Shown one piece after another: positions 1-7,682 of a stretch of DNA of 32,858 nucleotides. Position 1 is the first letter of the stretch. Each line of letters begins with the position of its first letter. Made by a program: the position numbers and the translations under genes. Under the pieces are notes generated by a model, which was not told the origin of the DNA, did no database searches, and saw only the letters and a program-made list of their open reading frames with translations. The DNA comes from Bacteroidota bacterium (GTDB taxonomy: Bacteria; Bacteroidota; Bacteroidia; Palsa-965): the NCBI GenBank assembly GCA_020402865.1, contig JADBYT010000039.1, positions 1-32,858 on the forward strand, written 5' to 3'.

Positions 1-639
1 GGGGGGAATGTGGTAGCGAATTTGGGGGTGAGGGTGTCGATGAGTACGGGGGCGTTTGTGAGGTTGGGGGATGATTTAATTGAAATTGCGAGACGGGAAT
101 TTGATTCGTATGGCTCCGAGTGGATAAAGATTAATCCGCACACAGGTAAAGAGATGTTTAATCCGAATACTGGTGGTTATGTGGTCTATCATTTTCAACA
201 TAATGTGATTCTAAGTAACGTAAACAGTCAGGCTGAATTTGCTGTAGCGGAAGCTTTAGCAAATAATGGGGAGAAAGTGAAGTTACTTAGTGAATCTGCT
301 CCGCAAAATATAGCTACACCTGATGCTGAAATTATTGGGAAAGGTATATTTGATTTTAAGAATGTAAATTCGACAACACAAAACGCCATTAAAACAAATG
401 TGATGACCTACGTAATGAACCCATCTCAACGAAGCGATGCACAGGGACTTATTTTTAATATCAAAGAGAACACATTTGCAACACCACAAATGATTGACCA
501 AGGCATCCTTGATGCTATTAGTACCGCCGATTTTAATTACACAACAAATAGTTTAGCGCAATTCATTGGAGTAAGATACTCTGATGGTAGTATCAAAATA
601 ATAACATTAAATGAGTTTAGAAATGGTGCCCGATTCTAA
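1..639 (+). CDS. Polymorphic toxin, PD-(D/E)XK/CdiA-type nuclease tip (5' partial)
   Basis: The reading frame is open at the left edge, so this is the C-terminal part of a longer gene; the GTG at 10 is only an in-frame codon. The first 25 codons repeat exactly the junction segment of the next toxin (1764-1838), which shows that a common pre-toxin module continues upstream. The AT-rich unique tip begins after GDD. It has an early acidic helix (QAEFAVAEAL), then TPDAEIIGKG and FDFKN. Asp105 and Asp115-x-Lys117 (counted from the codon at 10) fit a PD-(D/E)XK nuclease core as in CdiA C-terminal tRNases. By family knowledge such tips cleave nucleic acid in competing cells. The stop lies 29 bp inside the following gene, the usual toxin/immunity arrangement. 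The toxin role is well supported by context; the exact nuclease family is inferred from short motifs. Confidence 0.62.
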   Translation, partial: GGNVVANLGVRVSMSTGAFVRLGDDLIEIARREFDSYGSEWIKINPHTGKEMFNPNTGGYVVYHFQHNVILSNVNSQAEFAVAEALANNGEKVKLLSESAPQNIATPDAEIIGKGIFDFKNVNSTTQNAIKTNVMTYVMNPSQRSDAQGLIFNIKENTFATPQMIDQGILDAISTADFNYTTNSLAQFIGVRYSDGSIKIITLNEFRNGARF

Positions 640-1219
640 TATAATTAACTCGAAAGTATTCGATAATAGAAGGCTGAATCTATTACAAGAGATTTCAATT
701 AATGACATTAACTCATACATATACATATTAGGTGTCACATTAGGCAGTAGGCATCATACTCAAATGAAATTGGAAATTATGGGGAACAATGCCATAACGT
801 ACAAAAAACTGTGGGATTTAGACATCTGGATACGTACAACTTGGGGTACTAATGATCTAAAAGATAACGATGAAAGTAGTAATGAGTTTGATCTTGCAAT
901 GCAAACCACTGCTTATTTCGATTATTTAATTTCTCAAGCTGTAAAATACAATCGTCCGGCATGGTCAATATTTGGATTAATTGGAATGATGCAGGGAACT
1001 CTAAACGAGAATAAATTTAAAGTGAGTAATCCGGAAAACAAACTCAACAAGAACGATTTTGTTAGGTGTTTGAAGTATCTGAGTCACGACTTTCTGGAAA
1101 AGTTCAGCGCAGATTTAATACACCTGTTTTCCTATTTTGATGAGCGAGGTTATCGCCTTAACATTAGCACAGATGGAAATGAAGTGGCTGTTTCAATAGA
1201 TGATATAATTGACGGTTAG
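611..1219 (+). CDS. Probable immunity protein for the nuclease-type toxin
   Basis: This encodes 202 residues with no signal peptide or membrane segment, so it is probably cytoplasmic, as expected for a protein that binds and neutralises a toxin. I do not recognise its family. It is rich in Asn, Asp, Ile and Lys and as AT-rich as the toxin tip just upstream, consistent with the two moving together. The ATG at 611 overlaps the toxin stop by 29 bp; a second in-frame ATG at 623 would overlap by 17 bp and is equally possible. The role is inferred only from position, size and overlap. Confidence 0.55.
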   Translation: MSLEMVPDSNIINSKVFDNRRLNLLQEISINDINSYIYILGVTLGSRHHTQMKLEIMGNNAITYKKLWDLDIWIRTTWGTNDLKDNDESSNEFDLAMQTTAYFDYLISQAVKYNRPAWSIFGLIGMMQGTLNENKFKVSNPENKLNKNDFVRCLKYLSHDFLEKFSADLIHLFSYFDERGYRLNISTDGNEVAVSIDDIIDG

Positions 1220-1251
1220 TCAAAAGATATAATATCAAAGTAAGAAAATAA

Positions 1252-1405
1252 ATTGCACCAACCGGTCTGAATCTCCAGCCCCGGCTGTAATGGAAACCCC
1301 GCAGGATAAACAATGCTTTAGCTATGTACAAATTCTCCGAGGAGTTGTAATGGAAGACGGGAACGGACGGTATTTTAATGCACCCACAGGTTCGCTCCTA
1401 CTCTT
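1252..1405 (+). repeat. Toxin-cassette leader repeat, copy A
   Basis: This 154-bp block recurs at 2837-2990 with only four differences counted by eye, and in diverged form at 4941-5075. It holds two similar arms, AGCCCCGGCTGTAATGGAAA and GGAGTTGTAATGGAAGACGG, separated by about 50 nt, then the first codons of the signal peptide. The arms resemble the hairpin-type intergenic repeats of Bacteroidota. In this copy each arm contains TAATG, which supplies the candidate start codons at 1290 and 1350. A mini-frame, MYKFSEEL (1324-1350), stops at the TAA that shares its last base with the second ATG. Confidence 0.7.
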
Positions 1406-2273
1406 CTTACTTTTCATTTTAAGCTTTGCACATAGCAAAGGCATTGAAGCCTTCCCAAACTTCCGCACGGTAGCTGCGGCCGACGGGTTTACCGATGTGG
1501 TGATCCATTTTAAAAACGGCGCGTATGTGGCGGAGGTGGAAACTGCCGGGCAGTTGGTAGAAACGTCTGTTGCGCAGGCCGATCTGGCGGCGTTTATGAA
1601 CGGTTTACCAGCCGGTGAAGTACGTTTGCTGGCGTGCAACAGTCTGGAGGAGGCTAAGCTGCTGAGCCGCATGATGACGCGGCCACTGGTGGTGAGCGAC
1701 GGCTGGGTGAAGTTGTATGCCGATGGGTCGATTGCGAGTGAGGGGGCGTTTGTAAGGTTGCAGGGGGGGAATGTGGTAGCGAATTTGGGGGTGAGGGTGT
1801 CGATGAGTACGGGGGCGTTTGTGAGGTTGGGGGATGATGGTGTAAATTTGCTGAAAGTGGTTCTTGGAACTGATAATCTAAGTCAATTTGCAATTAGTTT
1901 TAGAAGAACTCTATCTGTTCCAAATCACAGGGGAAATGTAGCAGTGTTTGAATATTGGGATAATAATGGTATTTTGGTTAAAAAAGCATTTACAACAGAT
2001 TTGCAATCAAATCTTCATGCAGAAGAATTAGCACTAATTTTCTTTAATAATCAAAATATTTCACTGAATAATATTTCGAGAATATATAGTGAATTAGAGC
2101 CATGTGCTTTAGAAGGCCATAGTTGTAAATCAACACTAATACTAAACTGCCCGAATGCTCAAATAAAATATAGTTATGATTATCCCGGAGGAAATAACGC
2201 TAGTCCGGAGGTAATAAACATTAGACGAAACTCGATTAATCAACGAGAGACGGATCTTAACACCAAACTATAG
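1290..2273 (+). CDS. Secreted polymorphic toxin with nucleic-acid deaminase tip (XOO_2897-like)
   Basis: The protein has a hydrophobic export segment at residues 35-48, a short pre-toxin domain (about 60-160, with VRLLACNSLEEAKLL and a DGSI turn), the junction module that is also at the window start, and a unique AT-rich tip from about residue 184. The tip has His243-Ala-Glu245 and YSELEPC with Cys272 and Cys279, the zinc-binding HxE...PCx6C pattern of cytidine-deaminase-fold enzymes. The YSELEPC context recalls the XOO_2897 deaminase family. It would deaminate cytosine or another base in target-cell nucleic acid; the substrate is unknown. The listed start is the outermost ATG. The ATG at 1350 gives a more normal 14-residue segment before the hydrophobic core and may be the true start. 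The stop is 1 bp before the immunity gene. Confidence 0.72.
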   Translation: METPQDKQCFSYVQILRGVVMEDGNGRYFNAPTGSLLLFLLFILSFAHSKGIEAFPNFRTVAAADGFTDVVIHFKNGAYVAEVETAGQLVETSVAQADLAAFMNGLPAGEVRLLACNSLEEAKLLSRMMTRPLVVSDGWVKLYADGSIASEGAFVRLQGGNVVANLGVRVSMSTGAFVRLGDDGVNLLKVVLGTDNLSQFAISFRRTLSVPNHRGNVAVFEYWDNNGILVKKAFTTDLQSNLHAEELALIFFNNQNISLNNISRIYSELEPCALEGHSCKSTLILNCPNAQIKYSYDYPGGNNASPEVINIRRNSINQRETDLNTKL

Positions 2274-2274
2274 T

Positions 2275-2784
2275 ATGGAACTTGAAGAAATTCAAATATT
2301 ATTTTCGAATGAATTGAATAGAAATCTTCTAACTAATGAAGCCCCATTGTTGTATAGATTTGAAATTCAGTTAATCAATAGCATCGGCATTCCAAAATTA
2401 TCTTTCGATAAATTCATTCCATGCAATGAAGGTATGATTGATAATAAACTGGTTTTTTCAAAATCAATAATATCACCAATATATTTAGGTATTGATGGAG
2501 ATACAAAAGAGGTCGTTTGCTTTTCAAATATATTTAAGTCATATAGTTTTGTAAATACAGATTATGAATCTTTTATACGATCTATCTTTACTTATGAAGT
2601 ATTTCGCTCTATATGTTTAAAGCCACAAAAACTTGGGGAATACTATGAAAACTCTCCCTATAGAGGTAACTATCATAAATATTCTGAATTACTCCATAAT
2701 CTGATAAATATTGTCGACACTAGAGCAACTATTGAAGGGCATTGGGCATCACTAATTGATGAAATGAAAATTGGGGCTAAATGA
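2275..2784 (+). CDS. Probable immunity protein, SUKH-like
   Basis: This encodes 169 residues, with no signal peptide or transmembrane segment. It starts 1 bp after the deaminase toxin's stop, so the two are almost certainly co-translated. The centre (SPIYLGIDGDTKEVVCFSN, then VNTDYESFIRSIF) resembles the SUKH-4 pattern of a 'YLGIDG' strand followed by a conserved Asn and a helix that closes the domain. SUKH proteins are common partners of deaminase toxins. The immunity role is inferred from context and this weak motif match. Base composition is as AT-rich as the toxin tip. Confidence 0.58.
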   Translation: MELEEIQILFSNELNRNLLTNEAPLLYRFEIQLINSIGIPKLSFDKFIPCNEGMIDNKLVFSKSIISPIYLGIDGDTKEVVCFSNIFKSYSFVNTDYESFIRSIFTYEVFRSICLKPQKLGEYYENSPYRGNYHKYSELLHNLINIVDTRATIEGHWASLIDEMKIGAK

Positions 2785-2836
2785 AATATTAGTCGATAAC
2801 GAACTAAATAATGTACAACATTTATTTCCTAGTTTT

Positions 2837-2990
2837 ATTGCACCAACAGGTTTGAATCTCCAGCCCCGGCTGTAATGGAAACCCCGCAGGATAAACAATA
2901 CTTTAGCTATGTACAAATTCTCCGAGGAGTTGTAATGAAAGACGGGAACGGACGGTATTTTAATGCACCCACAGGTTCGCTCCTACTCTT
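2837..2990 (+). repeat. Toxin-cassette leader repeat, copy B
   Basis: This is the second copy of the 154-bp leader, 1585 bp after copy A with no indel between them. It has the same TAATG start-codon candidates (2875 and 2935) and the same mini-frame MYKFSEEL (2909-2935). The ends of the block carry similar sequences, TTGCACCAACAGGTTTG on the left and ATGCACCCACAGGTTCG near the right. This looks like an imperfect direct repeat, as if an element had been bounded by it. Near identity of a leader in front of different toxin bodies suggests recent duplication or gene conversion. Confidence 0.7.
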
Positions 2991-4680
2991 TTTCTTTTTA
3001 CTATTTACCCCCTCACTCTCGGCGGTAACAATAACCAACCGCCCCACCACCATTGAAGATTTAGCCGGTAAAATTCCCCCGCAAAACAGCATTGGCGGCA
3101 ACCCGGCCCCGACCACACATTGCATTCAGGTAGTTGATTTTGGTGGCGACGGCAGCTGGTTTGACCCCGCCACGAAAATGCTGCATACGTTTGAACTGAA
3201 AGGGCATCCGGTGTCGGGCGCAGGCAAATTTATGGTTAACTCGTTTCTGGATGTTACCATAGGGCAGCATGATAATGACCTGAATGTGCCGCCCTACAGC
3301 ATTACACACTTCTCAACCGTAAAGCCGCTGGAGTTTGTGCTGGTGGATTTTGCCAGCGACTGCAATTTTACGGATCCGCAAAGTGGCAGTGCGTTTATTA
3401 AGGCGGGCAGCCGGCTAGTGGTGCCTATGCTTTGGGCTTACTGGTTTATGGAGCGGTTTGAGGGCCGGAAAACGGAAGCCAAAGTGCGCGTGCTGGCCGA
3501 TGTGGTGGCTGCGGCGCTGAGTTTTGGAGAGGCCAATGTGGTGCTGCGTGGGCTGGAACTGTTGTTTTCAGTTGCAGATATTGCCATAACGATAAACCGC
3601 AACCAGATTGAGCTGAACTACGGTCAGCAGGGCACTGCGTTTTTGGCGGCGTGGGATAATTTGTTTTTGGCGTACGGCAGTTTGTTTATTGCTCAGGGGG
3701 CGGCGCGTGTGGTGAACAAAGTGGCGATGAGCAACACGCTGCGCAATTTTACTACGCAGGCAGCACGAGAGCAGTTTGTAAGGTTGTGGGTGAATTTTAC
3801 GGAGGCTATACGTAACCTGCCGGAAGCTACGGCGGCAGGCATACAGCAGCTTGGTTTAGGCTGGCGGCGGGTAATGGCGGAAGTATATAATGCGCAGCTT
3901 GATGTGGCGTTTGTCCTCTCCCAACCTGCGCTGGCTACGCGCGTGGTGGCGCGCTGGGTGGGCGACCAGGTGCGCGCTATGGTGGTAACGGCAGGGCTGG
4001 AAGTGGGTATTGCGAATTTGCAGATGTTGGAGGGCGGCGGACAGTTCCTGATGACTAATGTGCGGTGGTTGCCTGCTGAGGTGCAGCAGGTGCAGGTGGT
4101 GGGCAGGTTGGAGAATGTGGTGTATAAGGATGCGCAAGGGGTGAGCAGGAATGGCTCGGTGGAAATTGTGTTTGAGCCGGTGGGGGGACAGTATTATGTG
4201 AGGGTAGAATTGTATGGTGGACGACAGTTTTGGAATGGGTATAGTAATATTTTTAAGGCTACTACAGAGGAAATAGCTGCCGCTACAAGCAGAATAAAAA
4301 ATTACAGAACTGAAAATAATTTAAGTGGTGGTAATTATGGCTATTTAGAAGGTATTGTCAATGCAACACCAGTTGATAATAGAATGTGGCGAAGTATTCC
4401 AATAATTGATGCGGAAAAAGAAATTCATATTTTTGATGCAATTCCTGTACAAGGAGGAAATGGCAGAGAATGGTTGAGAATAACGGATAGCGAATATAGA
4501 ATGTTAAATAAATTAGCTAGCGATTTAGGCGGTTCTCGGGGAGTAGTTTTAACAAATATTACAGGAGAACTAAAAATAGTTTCAGAGAATCCATATTGTG
4601 CTTCTTGCACAGGAATTATTCAACAATTCCACGAAATGTTTCCTAAAATTAAGCTTATATTAGTAGATGGAGCAAAATAA
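2875..4680 (+). CDS. Secreted polymorphic toxin with BURPS668_1122-like deaminase tip
   Basis: The 601-residue protein has a hydrophobic export segment (residues 35-50, ending LSA), a long pre-toxin region unlike that of the previous toxin, and a C-terminal AT-rich tip from about residue 460. The tip contains Asp538-Ser-Glu540 and SENPYC...C (Cys575 and Cys578) followed by IIQQFHEMFPKIKL. This arrangement matches the 'toxin-deaminase' group exemplified by BURPS668_1122, in which the usual HxE is replaced and the tail reads PCxSC...QF...FP. It would be a zinc-dependent base deaminase acting on nucleic acid. Residues before about 93 are shared with the truncated copy downstream. The outermost ATG is listed; the ATG at 2935 gives a lysine-containing short n-region and may be preferred. 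The stop overlaps the immunity gene by 14 bp. Confidence 0.7.
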   Translation: METPQDKQYFSYVQILRGVVMKDGNGRYFNAPTGSLLLFFFLLFTPSLSAVTITNRPTTIEDLAGKIPPQNSIGGNPAPTTHCIQVVDFGGDGSWFDPATKMLHTFELKGHPVSGAGKFMVNSFLDVTIGQHDNDLNVPPYSITHFSTVKPLEFVLVDFASDCNFTDPQSGSAFIKAGSRLVVPMLWAYWFMERFEGRKTEAKVRVLADVVAAALSFGEANVVLRGLELLFSVADIAITINRNQIELNYGQQGTAFLAAWDNLFLAYGSLFIAQGAARVVNKVAMSNTLRNFTTQAAREQFVRLWVNFTEAIRNLPEATAAGIQQLGLGWRRVMAEVYNAQLDVAFVLSQPALATRVVARWVGDQVRAMVVTAGLEVGIANLQMLEGGGQFLMTNVRWLPAEVQQVQVVGRLENVVYKDAQGVSRNGSVEIVFEPVGGQYYVRVELYGGRQFWNGYSNIFKATTEEIAAATSRIKNYRTENNLSGGNYGYLEGIVNATPVDNRMWRSIPIIDAEKEIHIFDAIPVQGGNGREWLRITDSEYRMLNKLASDLGGSRGVVLTNITGELKIVSENPYCASCTGIIQQFHEMFPKIKLILVDGAK

Positions 4681-4912
4681 TGAAATCCAATTTGAGGTCA
4701 TGGTTATGTACACCGAAATCTTGGAACAAGAAATCAGTTTTTATAATTCTAAAAATGGTACTGACTTTAGAATAATTGAAATAATTGATGATGGAGTAAT
4801 ATTTTGCAGGATTGGTGCAACGATATTTACTTTCTCTGACATTTACAATTTAGGCTATAGTGTTTCTGCTTTGCAACATAAATTACGACAAGAAGGCAAA
4901 ATCGATTGGTAA
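4667..4912 (+). CDS. Small probable immunity protein
   Basis: This encodes an 81-residue, acidic, soluble protein. Its ATG lies 14 bp inside the preceding deaminase toxin, the same overlap style as the first toxin pair. No family is recognised. AT-rich composition matches the toxin tip. The listed ATG was chosen because it gives the overlap; in-frame methionines at about codons 12 and 14 are alternatives. Its role as the cognate inhibitor is inferred from position only. Confidence 0.5.
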   Translation: MEQNNEIQFEVMVMYTEILEQEISFYNSKNGTDFRIIEIIDDGVIFCRIGATIFTFSDIYNLGYSVSALQHKLRQEGKIDW

Positions 4913-4940
4913 AATAAATTTATTGATATTAATGAATTAA

Positions 4941-5256
4941 ATCCCAGCCCCGATTGCAGCGGAAACCCCGCAGGGTAAACAATGCTTTAGTCATGTACAA
5001 ATTCACCGAGGAGTTGGAGCGGAAAGCGGGAGCCAAGCGGTATTTAATTGCAACTAAAGGTTCGCTCCTACTCTTTTTCATTTTACTATTTACACCCTCT
5101 CTATCGGCGGTAACAATAACCAACCGCCCCGCAACCATTGAAGATTTAGCCGGTAAAATTCCCCCGCAAAACAGCATTGGCGGCAACCCGGCCCCGACCA
5201 CACATTGCATTCAGGTAGTTGATTTTGGTGGCGACGGTATTAGAACCTGTTAGAAT
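4941..5256 (+). pseudogene. Truncated toxin N-terminus (orphan leader, copy C)
   Basis: This is a diverged leader followed by a near-exact copy of the signal peptide and first pre-toxin residues of the 2875 gene. Homology runs to 5237 (partner 3152), after which the frame reads four more codons (IRTC) and stops. Only about 60 shared residues remain and there is no toxin tip. In this copy the leader arms read GCAGCGGAAA and GGAGCGGAAA instead of TAATGGAA. The signal peptide is in frame with the ATG at 4993, giving a lysine/arginine-rich n-region (ERKAGAKRYLIATKG). Relative to the other copies there is a 1-nt length difference between the arm and the signal peptide. It is probably a dead remnant or a donor for recombination; a short secreted peptide cannot be excluded. 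Confidence 0.6.
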
Positions 5257-5277
5257 AACAAGTAAAACAAATCATTT

Positions 5278-5877
5278 TTATTTCAACGCCTTCCTGTACA
5301 TTTTCCCCACACTCACGCAAAGCCTTACGCCCGCCACAGGCCGTTTGGCAAACATAATTTCCAATCCTGCTTCCAATCCCGCAAAGCGGCTGGTGTACAA
5401 AAAATTAACACTTACCGGCACGCCAATATTTCGTTCACGGTAGCTGTCGTAAACCTGATTGTTACTGTTGCGGTTGAAAATGAGGGAGAGTAACTGATTT
5501 TCTAATGCGCCGGCAGTGGAGTAAAAATGTGTCATGGTCTGGCGCAGAATGCCTACGCCGATTGCGGGCGTAAAAAACAAATGCGGTGTTAGTTGTGTGC
5601 GCTGGCCGTAGCTTAGGGCGGTGGTGGTTTGGAAATAAAGCTGATCGGGGATGAAAAACAGGTTGCGGTTCCAGCCCAAACTGCCGCTCAGCACAATATC
5701 GTGCCGCCCGCCTGCTAGGTGATGCCACATTGTATGCAGCTGGGTAATACCGCCGGGCGACGGACTGAATACAGCCGCCCTGCCCACGCCCAGACTAAGC
5801 CAGGAGGTGTATTTCTGCTGCGCTGTAAGAACGTACGAAAAGAAAACGGCTACAGCCGTGAGTAGAACTTTGTGCAT
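5278..5877 (-). CDS. Exported protein, probably small outer-membrane beta-barrel
   Basis: From the ATG at 5877 the protein has about 199 residues with a clear signal peptide (MHKVLLTAVAVFFSYVLTA followed by QQ). The remainder alternates aromatic and polar residues with glycines (WLSLGVGRAAVF, FFTPAIGVGIL, VPVSVNFLYTSRFAGLEAGL), as in small beta-barrel proteins of Bacteroidota, and ends in a strand-like VRLCVSVG. The frame stays open to 5982. The ATG at 5877 is chosen because it begins the signal peptide and lies just downstream of a -7-like motif at 5900-5907. No specific family or function is recognised. It is divergent from the next gene. Confidence 0.6.
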   Translation of the reverse strand: MHKVLLTAVAVFFSYVLTAQQKYTSWLSLGVGRAAVFSPSPGGITQLHTMWHHLAGGRHDIVLSGSLGWNRNLFFIPDQLYFQTTTALSYGQRTQLTPHLFFTPAIGVGILRQTMTHFYSTAGALENQLLSLIFNRNSNNQVYDSYRERNIGVPVSVNFLYTSRFAGLEAGLEIMFAKRPVAGVRLCVSVGKMYRKALK

Positions 5878-5899
5878 AATAGCAATAGTTTGAACGGCA

Positions 5900-5907
5900 C
5901 AAACGTA
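5900..5907 (-). promoter_or_regulatory. Bacteroidota -7-like promoter motif
   Basis: On the minus strand this reads TACGTTTG, matching TAnnTTTG. It lies 22 nt upstream of the ATG at 5877. No well-placed TTG -33 element is seen at the usual 19-21 nt spacing. It supports the shorter start for the upstream-facing gene. Confidence 0.35.
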
Positions 5908-6074
5908 TTCATAAAACTCAGTATTGATAAGCAAATGCACAGATATTTTAACTGTAAACAAATGCTTGAAAGATTGCGACATTCACATAGTGGGCGATTT
6001 TCATTTTATTGTACATACACAGCTGTGAAAAAAGTTTAGGATGATATCGAGCGTTATATTCAGATTGAAACACA

Positions 6075-6105
6075 TTGCTGTATGATTTGGAAAATTTTAG
6101 TTTTG
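6075..6105 (+). promoter_or_regulatory. Bacteroidota promoter: TTG-N20-TAGTTTTG
   Basis: TTG at 6075-6077 and TAGTTTTG at 6098-6105 are separated by 20 nt, the spacing expected for the primary sigma factor of Bacteroidota. Transcription would begin near 6112, which is downstream of the outermost ATG at 6082 and upstream of the ATG at 6127. The motif therefore selects the later start. Confidence 0.5.
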
Positions 6106-6126
6106 CAAACCATCAACCAACTTCTT

Positions 6127-7599
6127 ATGCTCCGAAAAATAGTGCTCCTGACTTTGCTGGTGATTTCCTGCAGCAACGCATCGCTCAATGCGCAACGTTT
6201 ATATGCAGGCACCATCAATCAAAATATACTGCCGGGCTACCAATTTAGCGACTGGGCGGCCTTTTCTTCAAATAACTCCATGTTATTTGTAAAAAGTAAA
6301 ACGTCGTCGGGCAGTTTTGATATGCTGGCGCTGCTGCTGAGCGGGGCCAGCCAGCAGTTTAACCGCAAGGTAGAAGCCGGATATGAAAAAGGCACTGCAA
6401 AAGAACCTACTGTGGCCGAAAAAATGGTGCAGGTTTGCGATACGTTGTATTATATACGCCGTGGCCGCGACCAGAAAAAAGATCAGGAAACATTTTATGT
6501 GCAGGATATGCTCAAGCAACTCGTGCCCGGCAAAGCCCCTATGCAACTGCTGGACACTGTGCCATACGCACTCAACAGGTATGAAGATATAACATACTGC
6601 ACATCGCCAGATAACCGGAAAACGGCCATTGTGAGTTTTCGGGTAAACGATAAGAAGGATACGGTTACCGGCTTACACCTGCTCATTCTCGATTCGCTTT
6701 TCCGGCCTCTGAAACGAGCTGATGTAATGGTGCCTGTTTCGCCTAAAAGTGATATGGCGTGCAAGGCTGTATTAACCGATAATGGTACATTGTATTTATG
6801 GTTTTCAGCCCGTAAGGGATTCAAAAACAACCAAACCTGTGTGCTTTACCGGTTTGACAGTGAAGCTACTCAACCCGCGCTGCTGCCCCTGCCCGAAAAT
6901 GCACCCGACCTTAAATATATGGACCACTGGATAGTTAGAGATAACCTGGTGTATTTGTTATTTAAACCACGTGTGGCGGCTGAAGGGAAAGAATATAAAC
7001 TGACTGGTTTTATTTTTGCCAATGCCGCTGCTCCGGTCAGGTTTGATGCCGTGCTTAGCGCCAACGATTTCACAGGAGCGGCACCGGGCAGTGCAATTTT
7101 TCCGCCGCGCCTGCTCAAGGCTTACATCAATTCCAGGCAACAGCTTATTGCGGTTTATGACCAGATAAATGTGAAAACCGAAATGAGTCCGTCCACTCCC
7201 GGACAATTGGGCACCGACATAAATACCTATACTGCAAACGGTGTGTGTGTAATTGGATTTTCCCCATCGGGCAGTGAGTTATTCCGCAGTTCACTTACCC
7301 GTAAACAGGTTTACATACAAAATGAAACAGCACTTAGCAGTGCGGTATATTTTCTTGATGATGAGGTGTATATAGCCTGGGGAAATTATATGGGTACAAC
7401 GCTGCAAAGCATTTATACAGCCCGCATAAACTATACCGGAGTTTTGCAAAGCAGCCAGACCCTTGCAGTGCCGGCCACGCACAGCACAATGTACCTGAAT
7501 GGAACGGTATGCGCATGGAACAGCACGGCAAAGCGATTGGGCCTTATTGTGGAATCCCCGGCCAGAAGCGCGTATTCGGTTATGCAGGTTGAATACTAG
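6127..7599 (+). CDS. Exported protein of unknown function
   Basis: From the ATG at 6127 the protein has about 490 residues. It begins with a signal peptide (LRKIVLLTLLVISC...LNAQ). Cleavage before the Gln is likely; VISC could also act as a lipobox, so a lipoprotein is possible. The body has repeated short beta-type segments such as VQVCDTLYYIRRG, LYLWFSARKG, YLLFKPRV and YIAWGNYMG, suggesting a propeller-like or all-beta fold. No catalytic motif and no T9SS tail is seen. The upstream ATG at 6082 was rejected because the promoter-like motif at 6075-6105 would place the transcript start after it. It is monocistronic in appearance, divergent from 5278-5877. Confidence 0.6.
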   Translation: MLRKIVLLTLLVISCSNASLNAQRLYAGTINQNILPGYQFSDWAAFSSNNSMLFVKSKTSSGSFDMLALLLSGASQQFNRKVEAGYEKGTAKEPTVAEKMVQVCDTLYYIRRGRDQKKDQETFYVQDMLKQLVPGKAPMQLLDTVPYALNRYEDITYCTSPDNRKTAIVSFRVNDKKDTVTGLHLLILDSLFRPLKRADVMVPVSPKSDMACKAVLTDNGTLYLWFSARKGFKNNQTCVLYRFDSEATQPALLPLPENAPDLKYMDHWIVRDNLVYLLFKPRVAAEGKEYKLTGFIFANAAAPVRFDAVLSANDFTGAAPGSAIFPPRLLKAYINSRQQLIAVYDQINVKTEMSPSTPGQLGTDINTYTANGVCVIGFSPSGSELFRSSLTRKQVYIQNETALSSAVYFLDDEVYIAWGNYMGTTLQSIYTARINYTGVLQSSQTLAVPATHSTMYLNGTVCAWNSTAKRLGLIVESPARSAYSVMQVEY

Positions 7600-7682
7600 C
7601 CAATTTCAACTGCTCGTATTTCTGCTTCGTCCACATTACGAACATTACTATCTTTACCCAAAGCAACCATAACCGGAAAGCT

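Noticed and set aside
5219..5443. Short + strand frame after the toxin remnant
   Set aside because: It runs antisense into the exported beta-barrel-like gene and has no support.
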